In this document: piece by piece, positions 1 through 8,200 of the stretch
How the letters are laid out: each line of letters opens with the position of its first letter
Position numbering within the stretch: the first letter of the stretch is position 1
NCBI GenBank assembly: GCA_051001975.1
Contig: JBPCMU010000128.1
Span: 1 to 51,891, forward strand
Direction of reading: 5' to 3'
From: DATAEG01 sp051001975
GTDB lineage: Bacteria; Actinomycetota; Actinomycetes; Mycobacteriales; Jatrophihabitantaceae
DNA: 51,891 nt
Translations under genes and position numbers: made by a program
Notes under the pieces: model-generated
Told to the model about the DNA's origin: nothing
Seen by the model: only the letters and a program-made list of their open reading frames with translations
The model's database searches: none

Positions 1-261
1 GACACGCTCGGCGACGAGGTGAAGGTGACGGTCATCGCCGCCGGCTTCGACTCCGGTCAGCTGCCGTACAAGAAGGTCGAGGTGCATCGCGCCGAGGCGC
101 CCGCGCAAGCGCCTGACCAGCGGCACAGCGCACCCCCGCAGCAGTTCGCGCCGGCCCCCGAGCCGGTTAACTCCAACGGCTGGCCGCTGCCGGCCACCGC
201 CCCGACCCGCACTCCGGTCGGCCTCGACGAAGACCTGGACGTCCCCGACTTCCTCAAATAA
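1..261 (+). CDS. ftsZ: Cell division protein FtsZ, C-terminal end (partial)
   Basis: The reading frame is open from base 1 and ends with TAA at 259-261, giving 86 residues of the C-terminal end. The first residues (DTLGDEVKVTVIAAGF) match the last beta strand of the FtsZ GTPase/C-terminal domain. A Pro/Ala-rich linker of about 55 residues follows, and the protein ends in DLDVPDFLK, the conserved C-terminal peptide that actinobacterial FtsZ uses to bind partners such as SepF and FtsW. FtsZ is the tubulin-like GTPase that forms the division ring. The GTPase core lies upstream of the window. Finding sepF and divIVA downstream fits the conserved division cluster. Confidence 0.96.
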   Translation, partial: DTLGDEVKVTVIAAGFDSGQLPYKKVEVHRAEAPAQAPDQRHSAPPQQFAPAPEPVNSNGWPLPATAPTRTPVGLDEDLDVPDFLK

Positions 262-267
262 GACGAC

Positions 268-585
268 ATGACAGCGCTGCTGGAATCGATGGACTGCTCC
301 GCGTACGCGCGGCTTGAGCCCGCGATTTGTCCTGACCTTCCTTGCCATCGGGGCGGGTCACCCGCGCTGCTGGAATCGATGGGCTGCTTGCCGTACGCGC
401 GGCTTGAGCCCGCGATTTGTCTTGATGTTCCCTGCCATCCGGGCGGGTCACCCGCGCTGGTGGAATCGATGGACTGCGCCGCGTACCCGCGGTTTCAGGA
501 CGCTTCGGGTCACCGAGTGGTCGCCCAGGTGCCCACCACTGACTTGGCGGTAATCACACCAATGAAGACCGCGGCAGTTGCGTGA
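268..585 (+). CDS. Doubtful ORF across the 90-bp repeats
   Basis: An open frame of 105 codons starts at ATG 268 and covers the whole tandem repeat. It would encode two near-identical 30-residue units (ALLESM...CHxGGSP) with several cysteines, then a short unrelated tail. Its stop overlaps the GTG of yggS by four bases (GTGA), an arrangement that normally means translational coupling. Against it are the lack of a Shine-Dalgarno sequence before the ATG, codons that are rare in this genome (CTT, ATT, TGT, CCT), and unit differences that are mostly non-synonymous. I recognise no family. It is probably non-coding DNA that happens to stay open because 90 is a multiple of three. Confidence 0.2.
   Translation: MTALLESMDCSAYARLEPAICPDLPCHRGGSPALLESMGCLPYARLEPAICLDVPCHPGGSPALVESMDCAAYPRFQDASGHRVVAQVPTTDLAVITPMKTAAVA
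274..517 (+). repeat. 90-bp tandem repeat, about 2.7 units, between ftsZ and yggS
   Basis: Units start at 274, 364 and 454, each with GCGCTG(C/G)TGGAATCGATGG. Units 1 and 2 are nearly identical over 90 bases. Unit 3 is similar for about 40 bases, diverges, and ends with a degenerate CGGGTCACCGAG. Each boundary between full units has the odd-centred palindrome GCGGGTCACCCGC. An imperfect hairpin CGCGGCTTGAGCCCGCG lies in the middle of units 1 and 2. Most differences between units 1 and 2 would change amino acids in the only long frame, which argues against coding constraint. The repeat lies where many actinobacteria have pgeF (yfiH). Confidence 0.85.
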
Positions 586-1292
586 CCGGACCGGGTGACT
601 CGGCGCGCAGGGCGGAACTGGTTGCGGCACTGGCCGAAGTCCGGCGTGTCATCCACGACGCGGCCACCGCGGTCGAGCGTGATCCGCGCAGCGTCACGTT
701 GGTCGCGGTGACGAAGACATTCCCGGTGGCCGACGCGGCGATCCTCGCCGAACTCGGCGTGCTCGACCTCGGCGAGAGCCGGGATCAAGAGGCCAAGCCG
801 AAGGCCCTCGAGCTCCCCGAGCCACGTTGGCATTTCGTCGGCCGGCTGCAGACCAACAAGTGCCGTTCGGTGGCCGGTTACTCCAGCGCGGTGCACACCG
901 TCGATCGCGCCGCCGTCGCGGATGCTCTAGCTGCCGGCGTGCTGCGCGCCGAGCGTCCACCGCTCCGGGCGCTGATCCAGGTCAGTCTCGACGGTGACCC
1001 GGCGCGCGGTGGGACCCCGGCATCCGGCGTGGCGGCCCTTGCCGAGCACATCGACGCGATCCCGGAGCTCATGCTGTCCGGTGTGATGGCTGTGGCTCCG
1101 CGCGACTCGGTGCCCGACGAGGCGTTCGACGCGCTCGCCGCAATCGCCGCGAAGCTGCGCGCCGAGCATCCGGATGCGAGCTGGATCTCGGCCGGGATGA
1201 GCGCCGACCTCGTCCCGGCCATCAGGAACGGCGCGACACACGTGCGTGTCGGATCGGCGTTGCTCGGCCGTCGCGAGCCCGTTGTCGGCTAG
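582..1292 (+). CDS. yggS: YggS/PLPBP family PLP homeostasis protein
   Basis: This 236-residue protein belongs to the YggS/PROSC family. These are single-domain alanine-racemase-fold proteins that bind pyridoxal phosphate and help control its level and amino-acid metabolism. No catalytic activity is established for the family. The PLP lysine is K45 in VAVTKTFP. Other family motifs are WHFVGRLQTNK, where E. coli-type members have WHFIGxLQxNK, and the C-terminal SAGMSADLVPAIRNGATHVRVGSALLG, which binds the phosphate. The usual GENYVQE motif is changed to GESRDQE. The GTG at 582 is the only start that gives the full family length. The gene precedes sepF, its usual neighbour in actinobacterial division clusters. 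Confidence 0.93.
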   Translation: MTGPGDSARRAELVAALAEVRRVIHDAATAVERDPRSVTLVAVTKTFPVADAAILAELGVLDLGESRDQEAKPKALELPEPRWHFVGRLQTNKCRSVAGYSSAVHTVDRAAVADALAAGVLRAERPPLRALIQVSLDGDPARGGTPASGVAALAEHIDAIPELMLSGVMAVAPRDSVPDEAFDALAAIAAKLRAEHPDASWISAGMSADLVPAIRNGATHVRVGSALLGRREPVVG

Positions 1293-1370
1293 CGTTTCGG
1301 CCAGATCGAGTCGCACGATGCGCGCAGACGCTCATCGAGCGAGCCGGCGTAACGACAGTGGGAGGACCGC

Positions 1371-1895
1371 ATGGCAGCGAGCCTGCGCAAGATGGGCGTC
1401 TACCTCGGACTCGTTGAGGACGAGGAGGGCTATGCCGAGGACATCTACGACCAGGAGCCTGCGCTCGATCCCCGCCGCGGGGCACCGGTGAACCGCGGAC
1501 ACGAGCCGGCCCAGGTGGAGTACTCCCGCGACCCGGCCCGGCCGATGCGGGAATGGGCTCCCGAGCCGCAGTCCTACGCGGCCGAGTACGACTACCCGGC
1601 CGAAGAGCAGCAGCCGTCATACCGCATCACCACGCTGCACCCGCGTACCTACAACGAGGCCGTGACGATCGGCGAACATTTCCGCTCCGGCACCCCGGTG
1701 ATCATGAACCTCAGCGAGATGGCCGACTCCGACGCCAAGCGCCTCGTCGACTTCGCCGCGGGTCTCACCTTCGGCTTGCACGGACGGGTGGAACGAGTCA
1801 CCGCCAAGGTCTTCCTGCTCAGCCCGCAGAACGTCACTGTGACCGCGCAGGACAAGGCCAAGCTGGTCGAGGACGGGTTCTTCAACCAGAGCTGA
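1371..1895 (+). CDS. sepF: Cell division protein SepF
   Basis: This 174-residue protein starts with MAASLRKMGVYLGLVEDEEG, the amphipathic membrane-targeting helix of actinobacterial SepF. An acidic, Pro-rich linker covers about residues 25-80. The C-terminal domain (about 84-170) carries YRITTLHPRTYNEAVTIGEHF and VIMNLSEMADSDAKRLVDFAAG, the SepF dimerisation and FtsZ-binding fold. SepF anchors FtsZ to the membrane in organisms without FtsA or ZipA and binds the FtsZ C-terminal tail, which is encoded at the start of this window. A GGGAGG Shine-Dalgarno sequence lies just before the ATG at 1371. Confidence 0.96.
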   Translation: MAASLRKMGVYLGLVEDEEGYAEDIYDQEPALDPRRGAPVNRGHEPAQVEYSRDPARPMREWAPEPQSYAAEYDYPAEEQQPSYRITTLHPRTYNEAVTIGEHFRSGTPVIMNLSEMADSDAKRLVDFAAGLTFGLHGRVERVTAKVFLLSPQNVTVTAQDKAKLVEDGFFNQS

Positions 1896-1897
1896 TC

Positions 1898-2135
1898 TCA
1901 TGATCGCTTTGTCGGTTCCTCGCGGACCCCTGGCTTCGCTTCGGGGTCCACTCTGAGCCGAACCCCTCGCTTCGCTCGGGCGGCACCGACGAGACGGTGG
2001 GCTCGTGCCCGGGTTGGTTTCGTCGGGTCCCGCTTCGGGCAGCCCGCTTGCGCCGAGAGGGAGCTTTCCGTCGCGACACGCCGACGCCCTTGACTGAAAC
2101 CTCCCGCTCGGCCACGACCACCTCCCGTTCGACGA
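1898..2135 (+). repeat. Structured dispersed repeat, copy 1 (sepF-yggT gap)
   Basis: The 353-bp gap 1896-2248 has no convincing gene. Most of it is a repeat that reappears at 11652-12020. Shared blocks include TCATGATCGCTTTGTCGGTT at 1898, CCGAACCCCTCGC near 1958, CGGCACCGACGA at 1981, and the GGGAGCTTTCCGTCGCGACA region near 2060. The DNA can fold. GGACCCC (1924-1930) pairs with GGGGTCC (1943-1949). CGAGAGGGAGCTTTC (about 2053-2067) pairs with GAAACCTCCCGCTCG (about 2096-2110) at 13 of 15 positions. GTCGCGAC between them is itself a palindrome. The 2136-2248 remainder holds the likely yggT promoter. Confidence 0.8.
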
Positions 2136-2192
2136 ACTCGGCACCGCGGTGCAGTCGCGGCGGTGCGGGGAGCTGGGCGGGGCTTGGGTGGA

Positions 2193-2198
2193 TACGAT
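2193..2198 (+). promoter_or_regulatory. Candidate -10 element for yggT
   Basis: TACGAT fits the actinobacterial -10 consensus TANNNT. Transcription would start near 2205 and leave a leader of about 45 bases before yggT. No clear -35 box is visible. The call is inferred from sequence only. Confidence 0.4.
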
Positions 2199-2248
2199 GG
2201 TCGCGTCGGTGACTCCGACGAACTGGGAGATAGGGAGCAGGTCAGCGG

Positions 2249-2542
2249 ATGGGCACGGTCTGGGCGTCAGTAGCGCTTGCCCTGCTGGTGGCCTACCTCC
2301 TGCTGCTCGGACGCATCATCGTGGACATCACCAGATCTTTCGCCCGCACCTGGCGGCCGTCGGGAGCCGCGGCAGTTGGCCTGGAGATGATGTACGCGAC
2401 GACGGACCCACCGGTACGGCTGCTGCGGCGGCTGATTCCGCCGCTCCGACTTGGTCCGGTGAGCTTGGATATCAGTGTGCTCCTGCTGCTGATCGCGATC
2501 TTGCTGATGCGTACCATTGCGCTGCAGCTTGCGCTGCGGTAG
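2249..2542 (+). CDS. YggT family membrane protein
   Basis: This small protein of 97 residues has two hydrophobic segments (about 5-25 and 72-95) joined by a polar loop with PPVRLLRRLIPPLRLGPVSLDIS. That loop resembles the PxRRxxPPxxGxDxS signature of the YggT family. YggT proteins are integral membrane proteins of unclear function. They are regularly encoded between sepF and divIVA in actinobacteria, and roles in division-site or osmotic homeostasis have been proposed. A purine-rich GGGAGCAGG lies before the ATG at 2249. It is separated from sepF by the repeat at 1898-2135 and so probably has its own promoter. Confidence 0.9.
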   Translation: MGTVWASVALALLVAYLLLLGRIIVDITRSFARTWRPSGAAAVGLEMMYATTDPPVRLLRRLIPPLRLGPVSLDISVLLLLIAILLMRTIALQLALR

Positions 2543-2643
2543 GTAACACCTGCATCATCCGCAACGGTTGTTCAAGTAGTTCGAGACGATTCGGTGGCCA
2601 GGTGCACCAGCACCCGGCCGGATGACGAAGAGGTGAAGCGCAC

Positions 2644-3624
2644 ATGGACGCAGCGCAGGGCGAAGGTACGCCGAAGAGGGTGACCCCCGCAGATGTCCAC
2701 AACATCGCATTCACCAGGCCGCCCATCGGCAAGCGGGGCTACCACGAGCAGGAAGTCGACGACTTCCTTGACATCATCGAGCAGGAGCTCGCCCGGCTGA
2801 TCGAGGCCAATGAGCAGCTCAAGGCTGGCCCCGGTGCCGACTCGGCCGCTGTCGCTCAGGCGACCGATCAGGCGGTGGCCGAGGAGAACTCCCGGCTGCA
2901 GTCCCAGCTCGCAGCGATGGAGCAGCAGCACGGCGAGCTGCGCCAGCAGCACGGCGAGCTGTCCCAGCGGTTCGCGGCGCTGGAGCAGCAGCACAACGAC
3001 CTGCAGCAGGCCCAGGGCGACACCGGTCAGGTGCACCAGGCATTGCAGGAGCAGTTGCGCGCCGCTCAGGATCGGGTGGCTCAGGCCGAGGACCAGGCCC
3101 GTCAGGCGCACGAGCAGCTGCAGGCTGCCGCGGCGAATCAGCAGCAGGGTGGCGGCTCGACGTCGGCCGAGCATCACCAGCAGGCCGTCAAGGTCCTGGC
3201 GCTGGCTCAGCAGACGGCCGACCAGCACCTCGCCGAGGCGAAGGGTGAGGCGGACGCGCTGCGTAACGAGTCGCAGGCAGCAGCCGCCCAGCTGCACCAG
3301 GAGTCCAGCGCTGCCGCTGAGCAGCGGGTCGCCGAGGCACAGGCCAAGGCCGACCAGCTGCACCAGGACAGCAGCGCGCGGGCAACCAAGACGGTGCAGG
3401 ATGCCGAGCAGCGTGCGGCAGCCATGAACGAGGCCATGGAGACGCGCCGAGGCGCGCTGCAGAAGCACGTCGACGAGCTGCGCACGTTCGAGCGCGAGTA
3501 CCGCACCCGGCTCAAGAGCTACCTCGAGTCGCAGTTGCGCGACCTCGAGCGCGGCGGCCAGCCTGACCAGGGCGCGCAGTCCGATGGCGCGGCACCGGAG
3601 CAGGCCGCCGAGAAGGCGCACTAA
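2644..3624 (+). CDS. divIVA: Polar growth / septum protein DivIVA (Wag31)
   Basis: This 326-residue protein is the actinobacterial DivIVA homologue. It is an oligomeric scaffold that recognises curved membrane at poles and septa and directs peptidoglycan synthesis. The N-terminal membrane-binding domain has TPADVHNIAFTRPPIGKRGY followed by HEQEVDDFLDIIEQELARL (about residues 18-60). The rest is a long coiled coil rich in Gln, Ala and Glu, with repeats of QQHGEL near residues 97-115. A short acidic tail ends the protein. It is longer than mycobacterial Wag31 (about 260 residues), with the extra length in the coiled coil. A GAGGTGAAG Shine-Dalgarno sequence precedes the ATG. Confidence 0.96.
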   Translation: MDAAQGEGTPKRVTPADVHNIAFTRPPIGKRGYHEQEVDDFLDIIEQELARLIEANEQLKAGPGADSAAVAQATDQAVAEENSRLQSQLAAMEQQHGELRQQHGELSQRFAALEQQHNDLQQAQGDTGQVHQALQEQLRAAQDRVAQAEDQARQAHEQLQAAAANQQQGGGSTSAEHHQQAVKVLALAQQTADQHLAEAKGEADALRNESQAAAAQLHQESSAAAEQRVAEAQAKADQLHQDSSARATKTVQDAEQRAAAMNEAMETRRGALQKHVDELRTFEREYRTRLKSYLESQLRDLERGGQPDQGAQSDGAAPEQAAEKAH

Positions 3625-3668
3625 CTCCACCTCCGCGCTCGCGGAGTTCCGGTTAGAAGGCGGCGCCC

Positions 3669-4142
3669 GTGCACGTCGTGGTGATCGTTGCGCTGGTTGC
3701 TGCCCTGGCGGCCTTCGTGGTTGGCATCCTCACGAACTCGGTGCCGTGGGTGATCGCATCGATCGCGCTCAGCGCGGCGGCACTGCTGCTGGTGGTCCGC
3801 AGCCGCCCGCGCGGTTCAGACGCCGCTGACGCCTGCGTCGTCCAAGACAGCGACGAGGACGCCGAGACCGGTGAGGACGACGAGGTCGACGAGGTCGACG
3901 AGGTCGACAGCGAGGCATCGGAGGCTGCCACCGACAAGCCCGAAGCCGAGACCGAAGATGAGTCGGTACCCGAACCTGCGCCCGACGCTGACGAGGCGTG
4001 GGTGATCGATGGGCGGCCGCGCTACCACCTCCGCAGCTGCTCGTTCCTGGTCGGCAAGGACGCCGAGCCGGTGCCGTTGGAGCAGGCGATCGAGGACGGG
4101 TTCACGCCCTGTTCCATCTGCGACCCGCCGCGGACCGCCTGA
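3669..4142 (+). CDS. Small membrane protein with Cys/His C-terminal motif, next to divIVA
   Basis: This 157-residue protein has two N-terminal transmembrane segments (about 2-20 and 25-43). An acidic Asp/Glu/Val linker follows (about 58-110), then a compact C-terminal motif: RPRYHLRSCSFLVGK and later GFTPCSICDP. The His and three Cys residues (HxxxC and CxxC) look like a small metal site. I believe similar proteins lie beside wag31 in other actinobacteria, but I know of no function. The GTG at 3669 is chosen because it puts the first hydrophobic helix at the N terminus and has AGAAGG upstream. It ends just before a strong bidirectional terminator. Confidence 0.75.
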   Translation: MHVVVIVALVAALAAFVVGILTNSVPWVIASIALSAAALLLVVRSRPRGSDAADACVVQDSDEDAETGEDDEVDEVDEVDSEASEAATDKPEAETEDESVPEPAPDADEAWVIDGRPRYHLRSCSFLVGKDAEPVPLEQAIEDGFTPCSICDPPRTA

Positions 4143-4149
4143 CAGCACA

Positions 4150-4191
4150 AGTCCGCCCCGGCCTGCCTGAGCAGAACCGGGGCGGACTCCT
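4150..4191. terminator. Bidirectional intrinsic terminator
   Basis: AGTCCGCCCCGG (4150-4161) and CCGGGGCGGACT (4177-4188) form a perfect 12-bp stem with a 15-base loop. CCTTT follows on the plus strand. It sits between two convergent genes that end at 4142 and 4209, exactly where a shared terminator is expected. Confidence 0.85.
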
Positions 4192-4208
4192 TTCGAGTGC
4201 GACGCGAG

Positions 4209-5174
4209 CTACTTGACCAGTGCGCTCCACGTCTTGGGGCCGACGACGCCGTCGACGCTGAGGTGCTTGGCCGACTGGAAGGACCGCACTGCAGCCTTCG
4301 TCTTCGGACCGAAGTCGCCATCAGCGGTGACGTTGTAGCCGTGCGCCCGAAGTTCCTTCTGCAGCGCTACGACCGCCGAGCCCTTGCTGCCAGATTGCAC
4401 CTGCACGACCAGTGCGCTCCACGTCTTCGGGCCGACGACGCCATCGACGCTGAGGTGCTTGGCGGACTGGAAGCTGCGCACCTTCGACCGGGTGGCCGGC
4501 CCGAAGTCGCCGTCAGCGGACAGGCTGTAGCCGCGCGCCTTCAGCAGAAGCTGGACGGTGTCCACCCGCTCACTGCGCGCGCCGTACTGAACGGTCGGCC
4601 AGGTGTTGCCTGAGGTCGGCGGCGGCGGGGGCGGAGTGGTGCCACCACCACCGGACACGTGGTTGTAGCGCACCGGCATGAACTGGTTGTAGTAGCTCGT
4701 GCCCCACGTCGACTTCAGCGCCGGCTTGCCGTAATCGGACTCCTCCCAGATATACATGGTGCTGTGGCTGGAGCTCGTCCAACCCTCGAACAGCGCCGTG
4801 TGGCCCTCGTTGAGCCGCAGCATCGCATCGCCTGGCTGCAACTGGCCCAGCGTGATCTTGTGGCTGATGTCCAGCATGTTGCCGGTGTAGTGGTCACCGC
4901 TGGCGTGCCAGGCCATCGTCACGAAGCCGGAGCAGTCCTGCCGGTACTCCTTGCTGTGGTCGACGTCCCAGGTGTAGTTCGCCTGGCTGTACATGACGTG
5001 CTTGGTGATCCAGTACTGGGCGCGCTTGTTGATCTCCGAACGCGACACCGTGCCGCCGATCGAGCTGGCGCCGGAGCCGTGATTGAACAGCGTCAGGCTG
5101 CCCAGTACGGCGACAAACAGGATGACGGCGCCCGCGATCAGCGAGCGCCGTCTGGTCTTGGAGGGGGATGGCAT
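4209..5174 (-). CDS. Secreted/anchored amidase-like protein with two peptidoglycan-binding repeats
   Basis: The ATG at 5174 is preceded by AAAGGAG and gives 321 residues. The order is a basic N terminus, one hydrophobic segment (about 12-30, signal or anchor), an NlpC/P60-like domain, a Gly/Pro linker (about 174-190) and two PG_binding_1 modules (about 197-256 and 259-321). The likely catalytic Cys is C81 in QDCSGFV and the likely His is H125 in GHTALF, so the enzyme would cut peptide bonds of peptidoglycan outside the membrane. The two binding modules share an almost identical 24-residue stretch (FQSAKHLSVDGVVGPKTW and neighbours), a recent internal duplication. It converges with the divIVA cluster. 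Confidence 0.85.
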   Translation of the reverse strand: MPSPSKTRRRSLIAGAVILFVAVLGSLTLFNHGSGASSIGGTVSRSEINKRAQYWITKHVMYSQANYTWDVDHSKEYRQDCSGFVTMAWHASGDHYTGNMLDISHKITLGQLQPGDAMLRLNEGHTALFEGWTSSSHSTMYIWEESDYGKPALKSTWGTSYYNQFMPVRYNHVSGGGGTTPPPPPPTSGNTWPTVQYGARSERVDTVQLLLKARGYSLSADGDFGPATRSKVRSFQSAKHLSVDGVVGPKTWSALVVQVQSGSKGSAVVALQKELRAHGYNVTADGDFGPKTKAAVRSFQSAKHLSVDGVVGPKTWSALVK

Positions 5175-5289
5175 CGGGACTCCTTTCGGCCGGTCCGACT
5201 GACCGGGCCCTGCGTGCCGGACCCGTACCCGCCGCCCACCCGGCCATGCCGCGGGCGACCTGCACATCGGTGCAGACCTCCCGCAACCG

Positions 5290-8200
5290 TCAGACCCGGC
5301 GCAACCAGAAGACCAACCCGAGGCCGTCGTCCGCACCGCGGAACCAGGCGTCCGGGTCCGGCGGCGCGCCGTGCTGCAAAGAGGTCGCCAGCACCTCGGC
5401 GCACAGCTCATCGGCGTGCTCGGTGATGGCCTCAGCGGGTTCCGGCGAGCCGCCGACCTGCCAGCGCAGATCGATGCGGTCGGTGACGTCCAGGCCGGCG
5501 TTCTTGCGGCCCTCCTGCACCACCCGGATCACCTCCCGCAGCAACCCGGCGCGACGCAGCCCGGCGGTGAGTTCCAGATCGAGAGCGACCGTCTCCGCGC
5601 CTTCGCTGGCGACCATCCACCCGGTGCGTGGCGTCTCGGTGACGATGACGTCGTCAGTGGACAGCTCGAGGATCTCCCCGTCCACAGTGATACTCGCCGA
5701 ACCTGCCCGCAGCGCAGCCACCAGCGTGGCAGGTGGTTGGGCCGAGATCGCCGCAGCAACCCGCTTGGTGCGTGCGCCGAAGCGTTGGCCGAGCGTGCGG
5801 AAGTTGGGCTTCACCCCGACATCGACGAGGTCGTCGCCCGCGGACAGGCTGGCCAGGCTCAGCACGTTGAGTTCGGCGGCCACCTCGGCCTGTAGCGCCT
5901 CCGGCACTTGGTCCCACCCAGGCGCTGAGATCAACGCGGCGGCCAGCGGCTGCCGGGTGCGGACCTTGCTGCCGGCGCGGGCCGACCGACCCAGTTCGAC
6001 CACTCGACGGACGGTGGCCATCTGGGCGGCCAGCGCGTCGTCGCCCGCGCGGACGCCTACCTCCGGCCAGGCGGCGAGGTGCACCGAGTCGACGCCGGTG
6101 ACGGGCTCGAACATCGCGTCCCAGACCCGCTCGGTGACGAACGGCACGAACGGGGCCAGCAGCACCGTCAGGGTCTGCAGGCATTCGTGCAGCGTGCCGA
6201 GCGCGGCCGGGTCGCCCGCCCAGAACCGTCGCCGCGACCGACGCACGTACCAGTTGGAGAGCTCGTCGATGTAGCCGGCCAGCGCCCGCCCGGCGGCTGC
6301 GGTGTCGAAGTTCTCCAGCGCCGCGTCGACGGTCGCCACCAGCCGCCGGGACTGCGCCAGCGCCCACTCGTCCAGCATGGTGCGCTCACCGTCGCCAACC
6401 GTTGCCGTGTCGTGCTCGCTGCGCAAGGGTCGCTCGGGAGACCAGTCGTTCGCCTTGGCGTAGAGCGTCTGGAACGAGGCCACCGACCAGTACGTCCGCA
6501 GCACCTTCGACGCGATCTCGGTGAGCACCTTGTCGCCGATCCGGCGCGCCGACCAGGGCGAGCCTGTGGCCAGCATGAACCAGCGCACCGCGTCGGCGCC
6601 GTGGCGGTCCATCAGCGAGACCGGCTCGATGATGTTGCCGAGGTGCTTGCTCATCTTCTTACCGTCCTCGGCCAGGATGTGGCCGAGGCAGAGCACGGTG
6701 CGATACGAGCTCTCGTCGAAGACCAGCGTGCCGATGGCCATCAACGTGTAGAACCAGCCGCGGGTCTGGTCAATCGCTTCGCAGATGTAGTCGGCCGGGT
6801 AGCTGGCCTTCGCCACCTCGGCGTTGCGCCAGGGGGCGCCGAACTGCGCGAACGGCATAGAGCCGGAGTCGAACCACGCGTCGATCACCTGTGGCACTCG
6901 CCGGTAGGTGCCCTCCTCGCCGGGCCGGGTGAACGTGATGTCGTCGACATACGGACGGTGCGGGTCGAGTGCTGCGAGGTCCGTCCCGGCCAACTCGCCG
7001 AGCTCGGCCAGTGAGCCGACGCAGACCAGCTGGGTCGGGTCGGCGTCGTTGCGCCAGATCGGCAGCGGCGTCCCCCAGTACCGGTCCCGCGAAAGCGCCC
7101 AGTCGATGTTGTTGTTGAGCCAGTCGCCATACCGGCCGTGCTTGATCGTCGAGGGGTACCAGGCAGTCGCCTCGTTCTCGCGCAGCAGCTCGACCTTGCG
7201 CTCGGTGGTGCGGATGTACCAGGACGGCAGTGCGTAGTACATCAGCGGGGTGTCGCAGCGCCAGCAGTGTGGATAGCTGTGCTCGTACGGGAGGTGGCGA
7301 AACAGCACGCCACGGGTCTGCAGATCGGTAATGATCGGCTCGTCGGCATCCTTGAAGAACAATCCACCGACGAGCGGGATGCCTTCGGTGAAGTGTCCCC
7401 GACCGTCGATCGGGTTGACCAGCTCGACGCCGTGGCGCCGCACCGACTCCATGTCATCTGCGCCGAAGACCGTTGCCTCGTGGACCAGACCGGTGCCTTC
7501 GTCGGTGGTGACGTAGTCCTCGGTGACGACGAAGTGCCCGGCGCCCGGCCAGTCGACCACGTCGAACGGCCGCTGGTAGGTCCAGCCGACCATGTCCGCG
7601 CCGGTGAAGGTGTCCACCACCGTCCAGCCATCGTCCGCACCGCCCAGCACCGTCTCGACGAGGTCGCGGCCCACCACCAGGGTCTCGGCGCCGTCGGTGA
7701 CGGTCACGTACGTGACGTCCGCCCTGACGGCAACGAGGGCGTTGCTCGGCAACGTCCACGGAGTGGTCGTCCAGATCAGCAGCGCCGCCTGCCCGGCGTA
7801 CGGGCCGGAGGTCAGCGGCAGCCGCACATACACGGACGGGTCCACGTCGGTCTGGTAGCCCTGGGCCAGCTCGTGATCGGACAGGCCGGTGCCGCAGCGC
7901 GGGCAGTACGGCGCGACCCGGAAGTCCTCGACGAGAAGGCCCTGGTCGAAGATCCGCTGCAGCGCCCACCAGACGCTCTCCACGTACTCCGGGCGCATCG
8001 TCTCATAGGCGTTGTCGTAGTCGGCCCAGTAGCCCATTCGCTCGCTCATCGTCTCGAACGCGTCGACATGGCGACGCACCGACTCGCGGCACTTCTCGTT
8101 GAACTCCGCGATGCCGAAGGCCTCGATGTCCGGCTTCCCGGTGAACCCGAGTTCCTTCTCGACAGCGAGTTCGACGGGCAGACCGTGGCAGTCCCAGCCG

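Noticed and set aside
274..517. CRISPR array
   Set aside because: The 90-bp units are directly adjacent with no unique spacers, and no cas genes are near.
1617..2144. Minus-strand gene over sepF and the following gap
   Set aside because: Its upstream half is the dispersed repeat and its downstream half is antisense to sepF; no ribosome site or motif.
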